A stretch of 61,381 bases of DNA from a bacterium (GCA_030824575.1 JAVBXL010000062.1:1-61381); one strand, 5' to 3'. Numbered from the stretch's first letter, positions 15,474 through 25,058 are shown. Notes: generated by a model not told the origin, from the sequence alone. A program made the numbers and translations.

Positions 15474-16913
15474 TCATCCTTCGCCGGGCAGCGGAATGAG
15501 CTTGGCCGGATTAAACAGCCCCTTGGGATCGAACGCCGTCTTGATCGCACGCAATGCGCCGATCCGCGCCGGGCTGGCGAGGCGGCCCAGTTCCGCGCGC
15601 TTCATCTGGCCGATGCCATGTTCGGCGGAGATCGAGCCGCCCGCCGCGACGACCGCATCATGGACGAAGCCGTTGATCGCCTGACCTTCCGCCGCGATCC
15701 AGGCCGGGCCGTCGCTCGTCCCCTTGGGCGCACGCACATGGAAATGGACGTTGCCGTCGCCCAGATGGCCAAAAGAGGAGGCCGTGGTGCCGGGAAAGCG
15801 CGTTTCCGCCGCCGCTGCGGCCTCGATCATGAAGGCGGGCATCTTCGCCACTGGCACGCTGATGTCATATTGCAGCGCCGGACCCTGCGCCTTTTCCGAT
15901 TCCGACAGCGATTCGCGGATGCGCCAGAAGGCATCGGCCTGCGCCTCGTTGGCGGCAAGCGCGGCGTCGATCGCGATGCCCCGTTCGAACGCTTGCGTCA
16001 GCGCCGCTTCCAGCCGCTCGGACGGTACAGGTTCGGTCAGGTCGGCATGATCGACCTCAATCAGCACATGCCAGGGCGTGCGCGTTTCGATCGGTGATCT
16101 CGTGCCGGGGATATGCCCCAGTACGAAGCCCAGCGTCTCGTCGGCGATCACCTCGAACCCCTCCACGCTGTCGCCCAGCATGGTTTCGGCCAGCCGCAGC
16201 AGTGCCAGCGCGTCGGCCGGCGTCTGCACCCCGACCCAGCCCACCGCCCGCGCGGCGATGGCGGGGACGAGCCGCAGCGCCGCGGCGGTGACGACGCCCA
16301 GCGTGCCTTCCGCCCCGATCAGCAACTGTTTGATGTCGTAACCGCGATTATCCTTCTTGAGCGCATCCAGCCCGTCGAAAATGCTGCCGTCCGGCAGCAC
16401 CGCCTCTATCCCCTCGACCAGCGCGCGCATCGTGCCATGGCGCAAGACCTGCGTGCCGCCTGCGTTGGTCGATACCAGCCCGCCGATCGTGGCGGAGCCC
16501 TTGGCCCCCAGGCTCAGCGGAAAACGCCGCCCCTGTGCCTCGGCCGCATCGTGCAGCACGCTCAGGATCACGCCCGCCTCGCACACCGCCAGATTGTCGT
16601 CCGGCGACAAGCTGCGTATCCGGTTCATCCGCCGTAGTGAAAGGATCAGCGCCGATCCGTCCGCCGGCGGGGTCGCGCCGCCGACCATCGACGTATTGCC
16701 CCCCTGTGGCACCAGCGCCACGCCCAGTTCCGCGGCCAGCGCCACGGTCGCGGCGACCTCCTGCGTGGAGGCTGGTGCCAGGATCGCGGCGGCCGCTCCA
16801 TGATAGCGCCCGCGCCAGTCGCTGACCCAGGGGGCGATGTCGTCGGGATCGGTGACGACCCCCTTGGGGCCCAGCAGGGCGATGAAGCGGTCGATTATAT
16901 CTTGTCCAATCAT
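15474..16913 (-). CDS. FAD-binding oxidoreductase, D-lactate/D-2-hydroxyglutarate dehydrogenase type
   Basis: A 479-aa protein of the GlcD/D2HGDH group. The FAD-binding (PCMH) domain has PQGGNTSMVGGATP near residue 75 and GGLVSTNAGGTQVLRHG near 150. The C-terminal cap has FGHLGDGNVHFHV with its metal-type histidines, then EHGIGQMKR. It oxidises a D-2-hydroxy acid to the 2-oxo acid; substrate among D-lactate, glycolate and D-2-hydroxyglutarate cannot be told. ATG at 16913 is preferred over a GTG at 16922 because ATAGG lies 8 nt upstream. Confidence 0.88.
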   Translation of the reverse strand: MIGQDIIDRFIALLGPKGVVTDPDDIAPWVSDWRGRYHGAAAAILAPASTQEVAATVALAAELGVALVPQGGNTSMVGGATPPADGSALILSLRRMNRIRSLSPDDNLAVCEAGVILSVLHDAAEAQGRRFPLSLGAKGSATIGGLVSTNAGGTQVLRHGTMRALVEGIEAVLPDGSIFDGLDALKKDNRGYDIKQLLIGAEGTLGVVTAAALRLVPAIAARAVGWVGVQTPADALALLRLAETMLGDSVEGFEVIADETLGFVLGHIPGTRSPIETRTPWHVLIEVDHADLTEPVPSERLEAALTQAFERGIAIDAALAANEAQADAFWRIRESLSESEKAQGPALQYDISVPVAKMPAFMIEAAAAAETRFPGTTASSFGHLGDGNVHFHVRAPKGTSDGPAWIAAEGQAINGFVHDAVVAAGGSISAEHGIGQMKRAELGRLASPARIGALRAIKTAFDPKGLFNPAKLIPLPGEG

Positions 16914-16990
16914 GGGACGCACCTATCCCCGGAATTCATCGACGGTTCAACCACCGCTCGATAGCATCGCGGCCATATAAGGGGTCCGTC

Positions 16991-17425
16991 TTGGTTCATT
17001 CCATATTGCTGCTGCTTTCCGCATCGACCGGCGACCCGGTCCAATGGGCGCAATTGTCCATCCAGCAGCGCGTCATCATCCGCGTGCCGATGACCCGAAA
17101 GGGCCGGGCGCCGGCGCGCATCGCGCCGGATGCGCGTGAACAATGGCAGGAAAAAAAGGGACCGCGTTGCGTCGCGCTACGGTCGATTCGCGGCGGCAGC
17201 ATCGTCGTGAAAAACGGCGTCGATCTCGTTCTGGCGGACAATCACCGCTATCGCGCACGGCTGGAAAAGGGCTGCGACTCAGTGGGCTTCTATTCCGGCT
17301 TCTATGTTGAACCGGACGAGGATGGATCGCTCTGTTCGGGGCGGGACGAATTACAGGCGCGCAGCGGCCTGAGCTGCGCAATCGAGAGTTTCCGCCGCCT
17401 CATCCCGGTCGACGAGGAGGATTGA
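16991..17425 (+). CDS. Conserved hypothetical protein
   Basis: A 144-aa protein starting VHSILLLLSASTGDPVQWAQ, a sequence resembling a short signal or membrane-proximal segment. The core is QRVIIRVPM, KGPRCVALRSIRGGSIV, VDLVLADNHRYRARLEKGC and SGFYVEPDEDG, with three Cys. The start is TTG at 16991, with AAGGGG 6 nt upstream and no better in-frame start. It is divergent from the FAD oxidoreductase with 77 bp between. It resembles a sphingomonad-restricted small protein of unknown role. Confidence 0.6.
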   Translation: MVHSILLLLSASTGDPVQWAQLSIQQRVIIRVPMTRKGRAPARIAPDAREQWQEKKGPRCVALRSIRGGSIVVKNGVDLVLADNHRYRARLEKGCDSVGFYSGFYVEPDEDGSLCSGRDELQARSGLSCAIESFRRLIPVDEED

Positions 17426-17550
17426 TCCGCCGCCATAGCCCGGCAACTGCGCGATTTCCTTGACAAGAGGCCGATATTTCCGCAATGCGCGGCCGATTTC
17501 CGTCTCGCATGCGCGCTGGGCGGACAAGCCTCCTGTTCCCGGACCATTGA

Positions 17551-19059
17551 ATGACTTTTGCCGATCTCGGCCTTTCCGACGAATTGCTCAGGGCCGTAAC
17601 CGAATCCGGTTACGACACGCCCACCCCCATTCAGGCGCAGGCGATCCCCTCCGTCCTGATGATGCGCGACATTATCGGCATCGCCCAGACGGGGACGGGA
17701 AAGACCGCCAGCTTCGTGCTGCCGATGATCGACATCCTCGCCCATGGCCGCAGCCGCGCGCGGATGCCGCGCTCGCTGATATTGGAGCCGACGCGCGAAC
17801 TCGCGGCGCAAGTGGCCGAGAATTTCGAGAAGTACGGCAAATATCACAAGCTTTCGATGGCGCTGCTGATCGGTGGCGTGTCGATGGGTGACCAACTCGC
17901 CGCGCTCGAAAAGGGCGTGGACGTGCTGATCGCGACGCCGGGCCGCCTGATGGATCTGTTTGGTCGCGGCAAGATCATGCTCAACGGCTGTTCGCTGCTG
18001 GTCATCGACGAAGCCGACCGGATGCTCGACATGGGCTTCATCCCCGATATCGAGGAAATCTGCACCAAGCTGCCTGCGCAGCGCCAGACTTTGCTGTTTT
18101 CCGCGACGATGCCGCCGGTCATCAAGAAGCTGGCCGACAAATTCCTGTCCAACCCTAAGTCGATCGAAGTCGCGCGCCCCGCCAGCGCCTCGATCAACAT
18201 CACCCAGCGTCTGGTGAAGGTCGATTCGCGCAAGAAGCGCGACACCCTCGCCAAAATGCTGCGGGAAACCGACGTCACCAGCGCCGTCATCTTCTGCAAC
18301 CGCAAGACGACGGTGCGGGACTTGAACAAGAGCCTGCAACGCGACGGCTTCAAGTCGGGCGAGATCCATGGCGACATCGACCAGGGGTCGCGCATCGCCG
18401 AACTGGAACGCTTTCGCGCCGGCACGGTGAACATTCTGGTCGCGTCGGACGTCGCGGCGCGCGGGCTGGACATCAAGGGCGTCAGCCATGTGTTCAACTA
18501 TGACGCGCCCTGGCACCCGGACGATTATGTCCACCGCATCGGCCGCACTGGCCGCGCGGGCGCATCGGGCGTCGCGTACACCTTCGTCACCGAAGCGGAC
18601 GCCGAGGCGATCGACAATATCCAGAAGCTGATCGGCACCAAGATCGAAGTCGTCGGCGCCGCGGAAGTCGTTGCGTCCGCCGAACCGGCGAAGGCCGAAC
18701 CCGCGAAGGACGAACCGACCCGTGCCCCGCGCGGTCGCGGCCGGGGCGCAAGCCCCGCGCTGGTCGAGGAAGCGCCGCGCGAGGAAATTGCCCAGCTCGC
18801 GCCGCCTGAGTCAAAACCGCCGCGTGAAGAGAAGCCTCGTGAGGAGCGCAATCGTGAAGATCGGCCGCGCGAGAGCCGCGCGCGGGAAGATCGTCCGCGC
18901 GACAACGCCCCCCGCGAAGATCGCCCGCGCGATTCGCGCCCCGATCGCACCGCACCGGCCCCGCCGTCGCGCCGCCGCAACGAACAGGTCGATGATGGCC
19001 CGGACGATGGCTGGAACGGCCCCGTTCCCGAATTCCTGAACTTCGGCTTCACGGAATAG
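17551..19059 (+). CDS. DEAD-box RNA helicase (RhlE type)
   Basis: A 502-aa ATP-dependent RNA helicase with all motifs: Q motif (GYDTPTPIQAQAIP), AQTGTGKT, PTRELAAQ, DEADRMLDMGF, SAT, and HRIGRTGRAG near residue 330. From about 370 the C-terminus is a low-complexity tail rich in Arg, Glu, Asp and Pro (repeats like REDRPR), typical of RhlE-type helicases that act in ribosome assembly, RNA decay and cold growth. Ends PEFLNFGFTE. Transcribed alone. Confidence 0.93.
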   Translation: MTFADLGLSDELLRAVTESGYDTPTPIQAQAIPSVLMMRDIIGIAQTGTGKTASFVLPMIDILAHGRSRARMPRSLILEPTRELAAQVAENFEKYGKYHKLSMALLIGGVSMGDQLAALEKGVDVLIATPGRLMDLFGRGKIMLNGCSLLVIDEADRMLDMGFIPDIEEICTKLPAQRQTLLFSATMPPVIKKLADKFLSNPKSIEVARPASASINITQRLVKVDSRKKRDTLAKMLRETDVTSAVIFCNRKTTVRDLNKSLQRDGFKSGEIHGDIDQGSRIAELERFRAGTVNILVASDVAARGLDIKGVSHVFNYDAPWHPDDYVHRIGRTGRAGASGVAYTFVTEADAEAIDNIQKLIGTKIEVVGAAEVVASAEPAKAEPAKDEPTRAPRGRGRGASPALVEEAPREEIAQLAPPESKPPREEKPREERNREDRPRESRAREDRPRDNAPREDRPRDSRPDRTAPAPPSRRRNEQVDDGPDDGWNGPVPEFLNFGFTE

Positions 19060-19100
19060 GCGCGTCGGCAAGGCTTAAGAGTTAGACTACTCTCAGCCCA

Positions 19101-19245
19101 GCCCCTTCGTGCTGAGTAGGGGCGAAGAGAAGTGGAAGACCCGTGTCGAAGCATCAGGCGCTCCGAATGTTCCTTCGATACGCTATTTGCCCTTCGGTCT
19201 TCTTCGAATCCGACTTTGCTGGATGGCTACTCAGGATGAACGGAG
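19101..19245. repeat. Imperfect extragenic palindromic repeat
   Basis: CCCTTCGTGCTGAGTAGG on the left is mirrored by CTACTCAGGATGAACGG on the right, with internal TGTCGAAG and CCTTCGATACG arms. This is the layout of the common Sphingomonadaceae intergenic palindromes around CTGAGTAG/TCGAAG. No ORF is credible here. Confidence 0.6.
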
Positions 19246-19262
19246 CTTAAAGTCATTAGACT

Positions 19263-19958
19263 TTAAAGTAACCCCTGCGCCCGCAGACTCGCATGACCGG
19301 TCGCCGCCATGATGATATGGTCGTGCACGTTGATCCCCAGCCGCTTCCCCGCCTCCACGATCTGCCGCGTGATGTCGATATCCTGCCGGCTGGGCGACGG
19401 ATCGCCCGACGGATGGTTATGCACCAGGATCAGGGCCGCCGACCCCAATTCCATCGCCCGCTTGATAACCTCACGCACATAGATGGCGGCCTGGTCGATC
19501 GACCCGTCGCCCATATGATCGTCGCGGATCAGCATGTTGCGGCTGTTGAGGTGCAACACCCGCACCCGCTCGACGCTCAGATGCGCCATGTCCGCGCGCA
19601 GATAATCGAGCAACGCCTGCCAGCTCGCCAGCACCGGCCGCGCAGCCACTTCGTTGCGCAGCATCCGCAACGCGGTCGCCTGCACGATCTTGATCGCCGC
19701 GATGCTGGTGTCGCCCATGCCGGGCACGCGGGCGATCGCCTGCCAATCGGCGCTCATCAGTCCGCCGATGCCGCCAAATTCGCGCAACAACGCCTTGGCC
19801 AGCGGCTTGGTGTCGCGCCGGGGAATCGCCAGCGCGAGCAGATATTCGATCAGTTCATGGTCGTGCAGCGCGTCGCCGCCGTTATCGGCCAGCTTCTGCC
19901 GCAGCCGCGCGCGATGGCCGGCGCCGTCATGCGGGGCTTTTTCGTCCTGTTCCGACAA
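19263..19958 (-). CDS. radC: RadC family JAB-domain protein
   Basis: A 231-aa protein. An N-terminal helix-hairpin-helix region (ELIEYLLALAIPRRDTKPLAK and IARVPGMGDTSIAAIKI) is followed by the RadC/MPN domain with its JAMM metal site HNHPSGDPSPSRQD near 180. It ends HASLRAQGLL. Despite the name, a repair role is not supported for most RadC proteins and the biochemical activity is unclear. Start is TTG at 19958 with AAGGGGA about 8 nt upstream. Confidence 0.92.
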   Translation of the reverse strand: MSEQDEKAPHDGAGHRARLRQKLADNGGDALHDHELIEYLLALAIPRRDTKPLAKALLREFGGIGGLMSADWQAIARVPGMGDTSIAAIKIVQATALRMLRNEVAARPVLASWQALLDYLRADMAHLSVERVRVLHLNSRNMLIRDDHMGDGSIDQAAIYVREVIKRAMELGSAALILVHNHPSGDPSPSRQDIDITRQIVEAGKRLGINVHDHIIMAATGHASLRAQGLL

Positions 19959-20118
19959 ACATTCGTCCCCTTCACCGGCTTTGCGACGCTATGCGTTGCG
20001 GAATCGTGGGGCAAGGATATTTAGAGGGTGACAGACGTTATGGTCCCGTTACGGACCACGACTATTGCAGTCCCAAGAACTTAATCATTCTCGCAGCAAG
20101 CCGGGGTTGGCCATAAGC

Positions 20119-23100
20119 ATGGAAGAACAGGACGGCGAAGAGACGGTTCGCCGGGCATGGCTGCGCTGGCTCGGCGTTGGCACCGGGTCGCTGGCGCTGG
20201 TGCTGGTGGCGCTGTGGACGCAGCGCGCGCCGATCGCGGAGAATTTCGTCAGCCGGGAACTCAACCGGCGCGGGGTGCAGGCCAATTATGATCTGGTCGA
20301 TGTTGGCCTGCGCACCCAGCGGATCGAGAATATCGTGCTGGGCAATCCGGCCAAGCCGGACCTGACGGCGCGCTGGGTAGAAGTCGACATCGCCTTTGTC
20401 GGCCTGACGCCGCAGGTCGCGGCGGTGCGGGCAGGGGGCGTGCGAATGCGCGGCTCCCTGCATGACGGTGTCCTGCGTCTGGGCGAACTCGATAAATTCC
20501 GCGACCCCGATTCGACCGCGCCGTTCAGCCTGCCCGACATCATCGTGGCGCTCGCCGACGCGCGGCTGACGCTGGATACCGACGCTGGGCGTCTGGGCAT
20601 GCAGATTGACGGCAATGGCAATCTCCGGTCTGGCTTCCGCGGCAAACTGGCCGCGGCGATGCCGCGCGCGTCGCTGGCTGGCTGCGGCCTGTCGCAAGCC
20701 ACGGCCATGCTCGATATCGCAATGCGCCAGGGCCAGCCCCATCTGTCCGGCCCGCTGCGCGCCAACGCCGTCGCCTGCCGCGACGCGGGCGCGGCGATCG
20801 CCCGGCCAGTCGCCGCGATCGACCTCAATCTTGGCCAGGCACTGGACCGCTGGAGCGGCCATGTCGACCTGTCGGGCGAAGCGTTCAGGGGCAATGGCCT
20901 GCTACTGGCGGCACCCGCTGGCCGCATCGATTTTGACGGCACGGCCGCGCGCACCGGCGGCAAGGTTCGTCTGGGTGCGAAGGCGGTGACGGGACGCGGC
21001 GCCTTGTTGCGCGACGCGCGCCTGACCGGCGACTGGGTGGTCGGCGCGGAAGGGACGAGCCTGAAAGGCGCGCTGTCGGGGCAGGACATTCACCTCGCCG
21101 GGCGCGATCCGCTGGCCGGTGTTTGCGCCGCTACGGCCGGAACGCCGGGGGGACCGCTCGCCGCACGCCTGGCCGATGCGGTCGAACGCGCGGGCCAAGC
21201 CAATCGCCTCCACACCCGCTTCGCCCTGGTCCAGAAACAGGGCAGCGGCAGCGTCGTCATCACTGACGCCGCCCTCGACGCGCGCAGCGGTGCGCGCATC
21301 GGCCTTGCGCCCGGCGCGCTGGCGACCCTGGCTTGGCCAGGCAAGGTCGGCGGGCTGGACTGGGCGCTGGACGGCGCGCTGACCACAGATGGCGGCGGCT
21401 TGCCCACGGGCGCGCTGCGCCTGAAGCGGCGGCCGGGCGGCGGTTTCGGCGGCGAATTGTTCGTCGATCCTTATGCCGCGGGCGACGCGCGCCTGGCGCT
21501 CGACCGGGTGCGCTTCACCGCCGACGCCAACGGCGCGACCCGCTTTTCCACCGCCGTCCGGCTCGACGGTCCCTTGCCCGATGGACGCCTGCGCGGCCTC
21601 AGCCTGCCGGTCGAAGGGCGCATGGCCGCCAATGGCGCGCTGACCATCAACCCCGGCTGCGTGCCGGTATCGCTGGTCGAGGCGCGCTACGGCAATTTCG
21701 CGCTGGGCCAGACGCGCCAGACGCTGTGCCCGGTCGGCGGCGCGATGTTCGCCACCGGGCCGGGTGGCATCAGCGGCGGCGCGGAAATCCGCAACCTCGC
21801 CCTGAATGGACGCAGCGGCGACAGCCCGATGCGCCTGACCGCTGATCAGGCGCGCGTGGCGCTGGGTCGCACCGGCTTCACGCTCGCCAATCCGGCGCTG
21901 ACGATCGGCCCACAGGACGCGCCGGTGCGCCTAGCCGCCGCGGCGTTGGACGGCGCGCTGACCAAAGACGGGTTCGGCGGCAAGGTGACGGGCGCGGGCG
22001 GCCAGATCGGCAGCGTACCGCTGATCGTCGAGCAAGGCGCAGGCGACTGGCGCTTCGCCAAAGGCGCGCTGGCCTTCCGCGCCGCCATGACCGTGCGCGA
22101 TTCGCAGGCGCCCGCGCGCTTCACCCCGCTCTCGGTCCCCGACTTCGCGCTGACCCTCAAGGACGGTCGCATCGCCGCCACCGGTACGCTCCACGCGCCG
22201 CGCAATGGCGCGACCGTCGCCCGCACCGACATCGCCCACGACCTGTCGAGCGGGAAAGGCCATGCCGACCTGATCGTCGCTAACCTCGTCTTCGGCCCCG
22301 GCCTCCAGCCGGAGGATGTAACCCCGCTCGCGCTGGGCGTCGTCGCCAATGTGAAGGCGACCGTGGCGGGGCAGGGCCGCATCGACTGGACCGGGTCGGC
22401 GGTCACCTCCACCGGCACCTTCCGCACCGACAATGCCAATCTCGCCGCCGCCTTCGGCCCGGTGGAAGGGCTGTCGGGCGAAATCCGCTTCACCGACCTG
22501 ATCGGCATGGTCACCGCGCCGGGGCAGGAAGCGCGGATCAAGTCGGTCAATCCGGGCGTCGAAGTGCGCGACGGCGTCGTCCGCTACCGGCTGGAGGCGG
22601 GGCAGAAGGTACGGATCGAGGGCGGCGGCTGGCCCTTCTCCGGCGGCGAACTCTCGCTGCTGCCCACAACCATGGATTTCAGCGCCGATGTCGATCGCTA
22701 CCTGACCTTCCGCGTCGTGGGCTTGGACGCGGGCGCCTTCATCCAGGCGATGGAACTGGACAATATCTCCGCCACCGGCACGTTCGACGGCATCATGCCG
22801 CTGATCTTCAACGCGCAGGGCGGCCGCGTGGCCGGCGGCGTGCTGGTCGCCCGGCAACAGGGGATGCCGCCGCTCATCATGCCCGAAGGCGTGCTGCCGT
22901 CCATCCCCTGCGATCCTGGCCGCCAGTCCGGCGTATTGTCCTATGTCGGCCCGGTATCGAATGAACAGCTTGGCGTGATGGGCAAGATGGCCTTCGACGC
23001 GCTCAAGGATTTGCAATATAAATGCCTGACCATCCTAATGGACGGCGCACTGGACGGCGAAATGGTCACCAACGTCGTCTTCAACGGCGTCAATCGCGGC

Positions 23101-23346
23101 CAGTTGGGCAATATACCCAGCGGCATCAGCCGCAGCTTCATCGGCTTGCCCTTCATCTTCAACGTCCGCGTGTCGGCGCCCTTCCGCGGGTTGCTGGGCA
23201 CCGCCCAATCCTTCATCGACCCGTCGCAGCTCATTCAGAACAGCATCGGCGACAAGGTGCAGCAGGAGATGAAGGCCAATGGCAATAACGGCCTTGCGGT
23301 TCAGCCTGCGGAAAGCGACACTGTGCCAAACGGGGAGCAGAGATGA
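20119..23346 (+). CDS. ydbH: YdbH-type intermembrane lipid transport protein (AsmA-like)
   Basis: A 1075-aa protein with one N-terminal membrane anchor (about 19-38, LGVGTGSLALVLVALW) followed by a long repetitive beta-rich periplasmic body. The C-terminal third contains the YdbH/DUF3971-type pattern with FDGIMPLIFNAQGGRVAGG and a final SVGDK-like segment before a polar tail. In E. coli YdbH, with YhdP and TamB, moves phospholipid to the outer membrane, and the lipoprotein YnbE caps it. The next two genes here are ynbE and ydbL, which fixes the assignment. Start at 20119 (MEEQDGEE) is a judgement; the ribosome site is weak. Confidence 0.88.
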   Translation: MEEQDGEETVRRAWLRWLGVGTGSLALVLVALWTQRAPIAENFVSRELNRRGVQANYDLVDVGLRTQRIENIVLGNPAKPDLTARWVEVDIAFVGLTPQVAAVRAGGVRMRGSLHDGVLRLGELDKFRDPDSTAPFSLPDIIVALADARLTLDTDAGRLGMQIDGNGNLRSGFRGKLAAAMPRASLAGCGLSQATAMLDIAMRQGQPHLSGPLRANAVACRDAGAAIARPVAAIDLNLGQALDRWSGHVDLSGEAFRGNGLLLAAPAGRIDFDGTAARTGGKVRLGAKAVTGRGALLRDARLTGDWVVGAEGTSLKGALSGQDIHLAGRDPLAGVCAATAGTPGGPLAARLADAVERAGQANRLHTRFALVQKQGSGSVVITDAALDARSGARIGLAPGALATLAWPGKVGGLDWALDGALTTDGGGLPTGALRLKRRPGGGFGGELFVDPYAAGDARLALDRVRFTADANGATRFSTAVRLDGPLPDGRLRGLSLPVEGRMAANGALTINPGCVPVSLVEARYGNFALGQTRQTLCPVGGAMFATGPGGISGGAEIRNLALNGRSGDSPMRLTADQARVALGRTGFTLANPALTIGPQDAPVRLAAAALDGALTKDGFGGKVTGAGGQIGSVPLIVEQGAGDWRFAKGALAFRAAMTVRDSQAPARFTPLSVPDFALTLKDGRIAATGTLHAPRNGATVARTDIAHDLSSGKGHADLIVANLVFGPGLQPEDVTPLALGVVANVKATVAGQGRIDWTGSAVTSTGTFRTDNANLAAAFGPVEGLSGEIRFTDLIGMVTAPGQEARIKSVNPGVEVRDGVVRYRLEAGQKVRIEGGGWPFSGGELSLLPTTMDFSADVDRYLTFRVVGLDAGAFIQAMELDNISATGTFDGIMPLIFNAQGGRVAGGVLVARQQGMPPLIMPEGVLPSIPCDPGRQSGVLSYVGPVSNEQLGVMGKMAFDALKDLQYKCLTILMDGALDGEMVTNVVFNGVNRGQLGNIPSGISRSFIGLPFIFNVRVSAPFRGLLGTAQSFIDPSQLIQNSIGDKVQQEMKANGNNGLAVQPAESDTVPNGEQR

Positions 23347-23531
23347 AAATACAGGCAATCATGACAGCGGCTTTGACCGCTTCCGCGCTGGGGGGCTGCA
23401 TTCAGGTGAAGGCACCCGACAAGCCCATCGAAATCAACCTGAACGTCAAGGTGCAGCAGGAAGTCGTCGTCAAGCTGCAACGCGACGCGCAGGATCTTAT
23501 CCAGAATAACCCGGAGTTGTTCCCGCAATGA
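23343..23531 (+). CDS. ynbE: YnbE family outer-membrane lipoprotein
   Basis: A 62-aa lipoprotein: MKIQAIMTAALTASALGGC is a lipoprotein signal with lipobox LGGC. The mature part, IQVKAPDKPIEINLNVKVQQEVVVKL, is the YnbE signature, a strand that can extend the YdbH beta structure and so bridge it to the outer membrane. It overlaps the ydbH stop (ATGA) and the ydbL start (ATGA). Confidence 0.93.
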   Translation: MKIQAIMTAALTASALGGCIQVKAPDKPIEINLNVKVQQEVVVKLQRDAQDLIQNNPELFPQ

Positions 23532-23929
23532 CACGCAAGATATCCATGTTCGCCGCCGGCGCTGTGATTGCGCTGGCCAGCGGCTTCGCCATGACCGCGC
23601 CCGCGCGCGCCCAGTCCGGCCCCGTCGCCGCCGCGATGGCGGCCGGCACGGTGGGTGAGCAGGCGGACGGCTATCTCGGCATCGCCGGGACGGTCGGCGC
23701 GGATGTGCGCGCCGAAGTCGAATCGATCAACATCAAGCGCCGCGCCGCCTACACCCAGCTTGCGGGCCAGCGCGGCGTGACGGTGCAGGACGTTGCGGCA
23801 GCCACCGGCTGCCAGACGCTCAGCAGCCGGGTCAAGCAGGGCCAGGCCTATCGCATCGGCGCCGGTGCCTGGCAAACCAAGGGCGCAGGCGCGATTGCGC
23901 TGCCGGGCTATTGCGCGACGGCTGGCTGA
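23528..23929 (+). CDS. ydbL: YdbL family (DUF1318) periplasmic protein
   Basis: A 133-aa protein with a signal peptide (MTRKISMFAAGAVIALASGF ending near ARAQS), then GTVGEQADGYLGIAG and INIKRRAAYTQLAGQRGVTVQDVA, the DUF1318/YdbL pattern. YdbL is thought to modulate or chaperone the YdbH-YnbE complex. Third gene of the operon, closed by the terminator at 23954. Confidence 0.9.
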   Translation: MTRKISMFAAGAVIALASGFAMTAPARAQSGPVAAAMAAGTVGEQADGYLGIAGTVGADVRAEVESINIKRRAAYTQLAGQRGVTVQDVAAATGCQTLSSRVKQGQAYRIGAGAWQTKGAGAIALPGYCATAG

Positions 23930-23953
23930 TCGCCGCGGGTTAGATAATGCAGG

Positions 23954-23986
23954 AAAGGCGCGGTGGCGATGTCACCGCGCCTTTTT
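23954..23986 (+). terminator. Terminator of ydbH-ynbE-ydbL
   Basis: AAGGCGCGGTG pairs with CACCGCGCCTT around a short loop, followed by TTTTT. Confidence 0.9.
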
Positions 23987-24088
23987 ATTGGCGTGCCATC
24001 CTCGCTTTAAATAGGATGAGTGACAGCTTTCGTTGGCCGAGTATTTCTTGCCGTTGAAGCTCGAATGGGCGTTGTCCAATGGCAGACG

Positions 24089-24535
24089 TTAGCCGAACTG
24101 GCGGCCATGCAGATATCGCAACACATCGCGAGCGTGCGTGCCCCAATGAAAGAAGTGAAGGCGGAACGACCAATGGGCATCATCCGCTCCCTTATTGTCT
24201 GCCAGCCACACCACCTCACGCATATCGAGCGTAATGTCGCCGAGATCATCAATGGCGTCACCCCAACCCGGTATGCCGTCAGGTCCATCTGTTGGGTCTG
24301 CGAGCGGATAAAGCCCATAATCCGGGAATCGAGCGCCGACCCTTTGAAATAAAGCAGGGCCACCGTCGCGGGGGGCGTCCAGGTCATCGTCCGAAGGTTC
24401 AGCATCGTCGGTAACGTGATATGCGTTAATCAGGCGATCCAAGGCTGCCGTCAGAGTTGCGTCAGTGGGAACCGGACCGTCCCACATGACGGACAAAAAC
24501 TGCCGGGCCGCGTCAATTGCTGGAGATGTGCGCAT
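24089..24535 (-). CDS. DUF5063 family protein
   Basis: A 148-aa acidic, soluble-looking protein: PAIDAARQFLSVM at the N-terminus, FPDYGLYPLADP in the middle, and WSFRLHFFHWGTHARDVLRYL at the C-terminus. The YxYPLADP and HWGTHAxDxLR motifs are those of DUF5063, which has no known function. It stands alone on the minus strand between the ydbL terminator and an extragenic palindrome. Confidence 0.75.
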   Translation of the reverse strand: MRTSPAIDAARQFLSVMWDGPVPTDATLTAALDRLINAYHVTDDAEPSDDDLDAPRDGGPALFQRVGARFPDYGLYPLADPTDGPDGIPGWGDAIDDLGDITLDMREVVWLADNKGADDAHWSFRLHFFHWGTHARDVLRYLHGRQFG

Positions 24536-24640
24536 CAGCTTGGAATGGCACGAGGTATCGCGGTGTTCAACGATGCTTTTATAACTTGTTGTCCATAAAC
24601 TGGCCGTCCGTTATCCACCCAACCTCACCACCCATCCCCA

Positions 24641-24726
24641 CGTCATCCCGGCCTTGAGCCGGGATCCCGCTTCTTCTTGAGCCGCTAGAAAAAGCGGGAT
24701 GCCGGGTCTAGCCCGGCATGACGGGA
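24641..24726. repeat. Extragenic palindromic repeat
   Basis: CGTCATCCCGGCCTTGAGCC at the left and GCCCGGCATGACG at the right form nested arms (GCCGGGATCCCGC facing GCGGGATGCCGGG). This is the widespread alphaproteobacterial CGTCATCCCGGC palindrome family. Confidence 0.85.
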
Positions 24727-24749
24727 GGGAAATGTTCCCCCAATGCCCC

Positions 24750-25055
24750 TCAATCCCGCCCACGCCGCCGCGGCCTAGCCTCCACAATCCCGCGCGCCTG
24801 CGTGCAAAAGGGGGCCAGGAAATCATACAACTGCCCGGTCAGCCGATCCGTCACCAGCGTATAGAGCACATATTGCCCGCGTTTCTGTTCTCGCACCACG
24901 CCTGCCTCTTTCAGCAACGCTAGATGGCGCGAAATGGACGGCATCGCCATCTCGAAATTGTCGGCGATCTCGCCCACGGTCATCGGTTCCTGCGCCAGAT
25001 GATGCAGGATGCGGCGGCGCGGTTCGGACGCCAGGGCCTTGAAGATCTTGTCCAT
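24750..25055 (-). CDS. ArsR-family transcriptional regulator
   Basis: A 101-aa winged-helix protein: MDKIFKALASEPRRRILHHL, TVGEIADNFEMAMPSISRHLALL (recognition helix) and AGVVREQKRGQYVLYTL. The Cys ligands of metal sensors are absent from the usual alpha-3 position (no CVC-type motif); a single Cys lies near residue 84. It is therefore closer to non-metal SdpR/autorepressor-type members. A perfect palindrome just upstream of the start suggests autorepression. Confidence 0.88.
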   Translation of the reverse strand: MDKIFKALASEPRRRILHHLAQEPMTVGEIADNFEMAMPSISRHLALLKEAGVVREQKRGQYVLYTLVTDRLTGQLYDFLAPFCTQARGIVEARPRRRGRD

Positions 25056-25058
25056 TCT

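Noticed and set aside
21931..23016. A 361-codon minus-strand frame opposite ydbH
   Set aside because: Antisense shadow in a GC-rich gene; no domain pattern.
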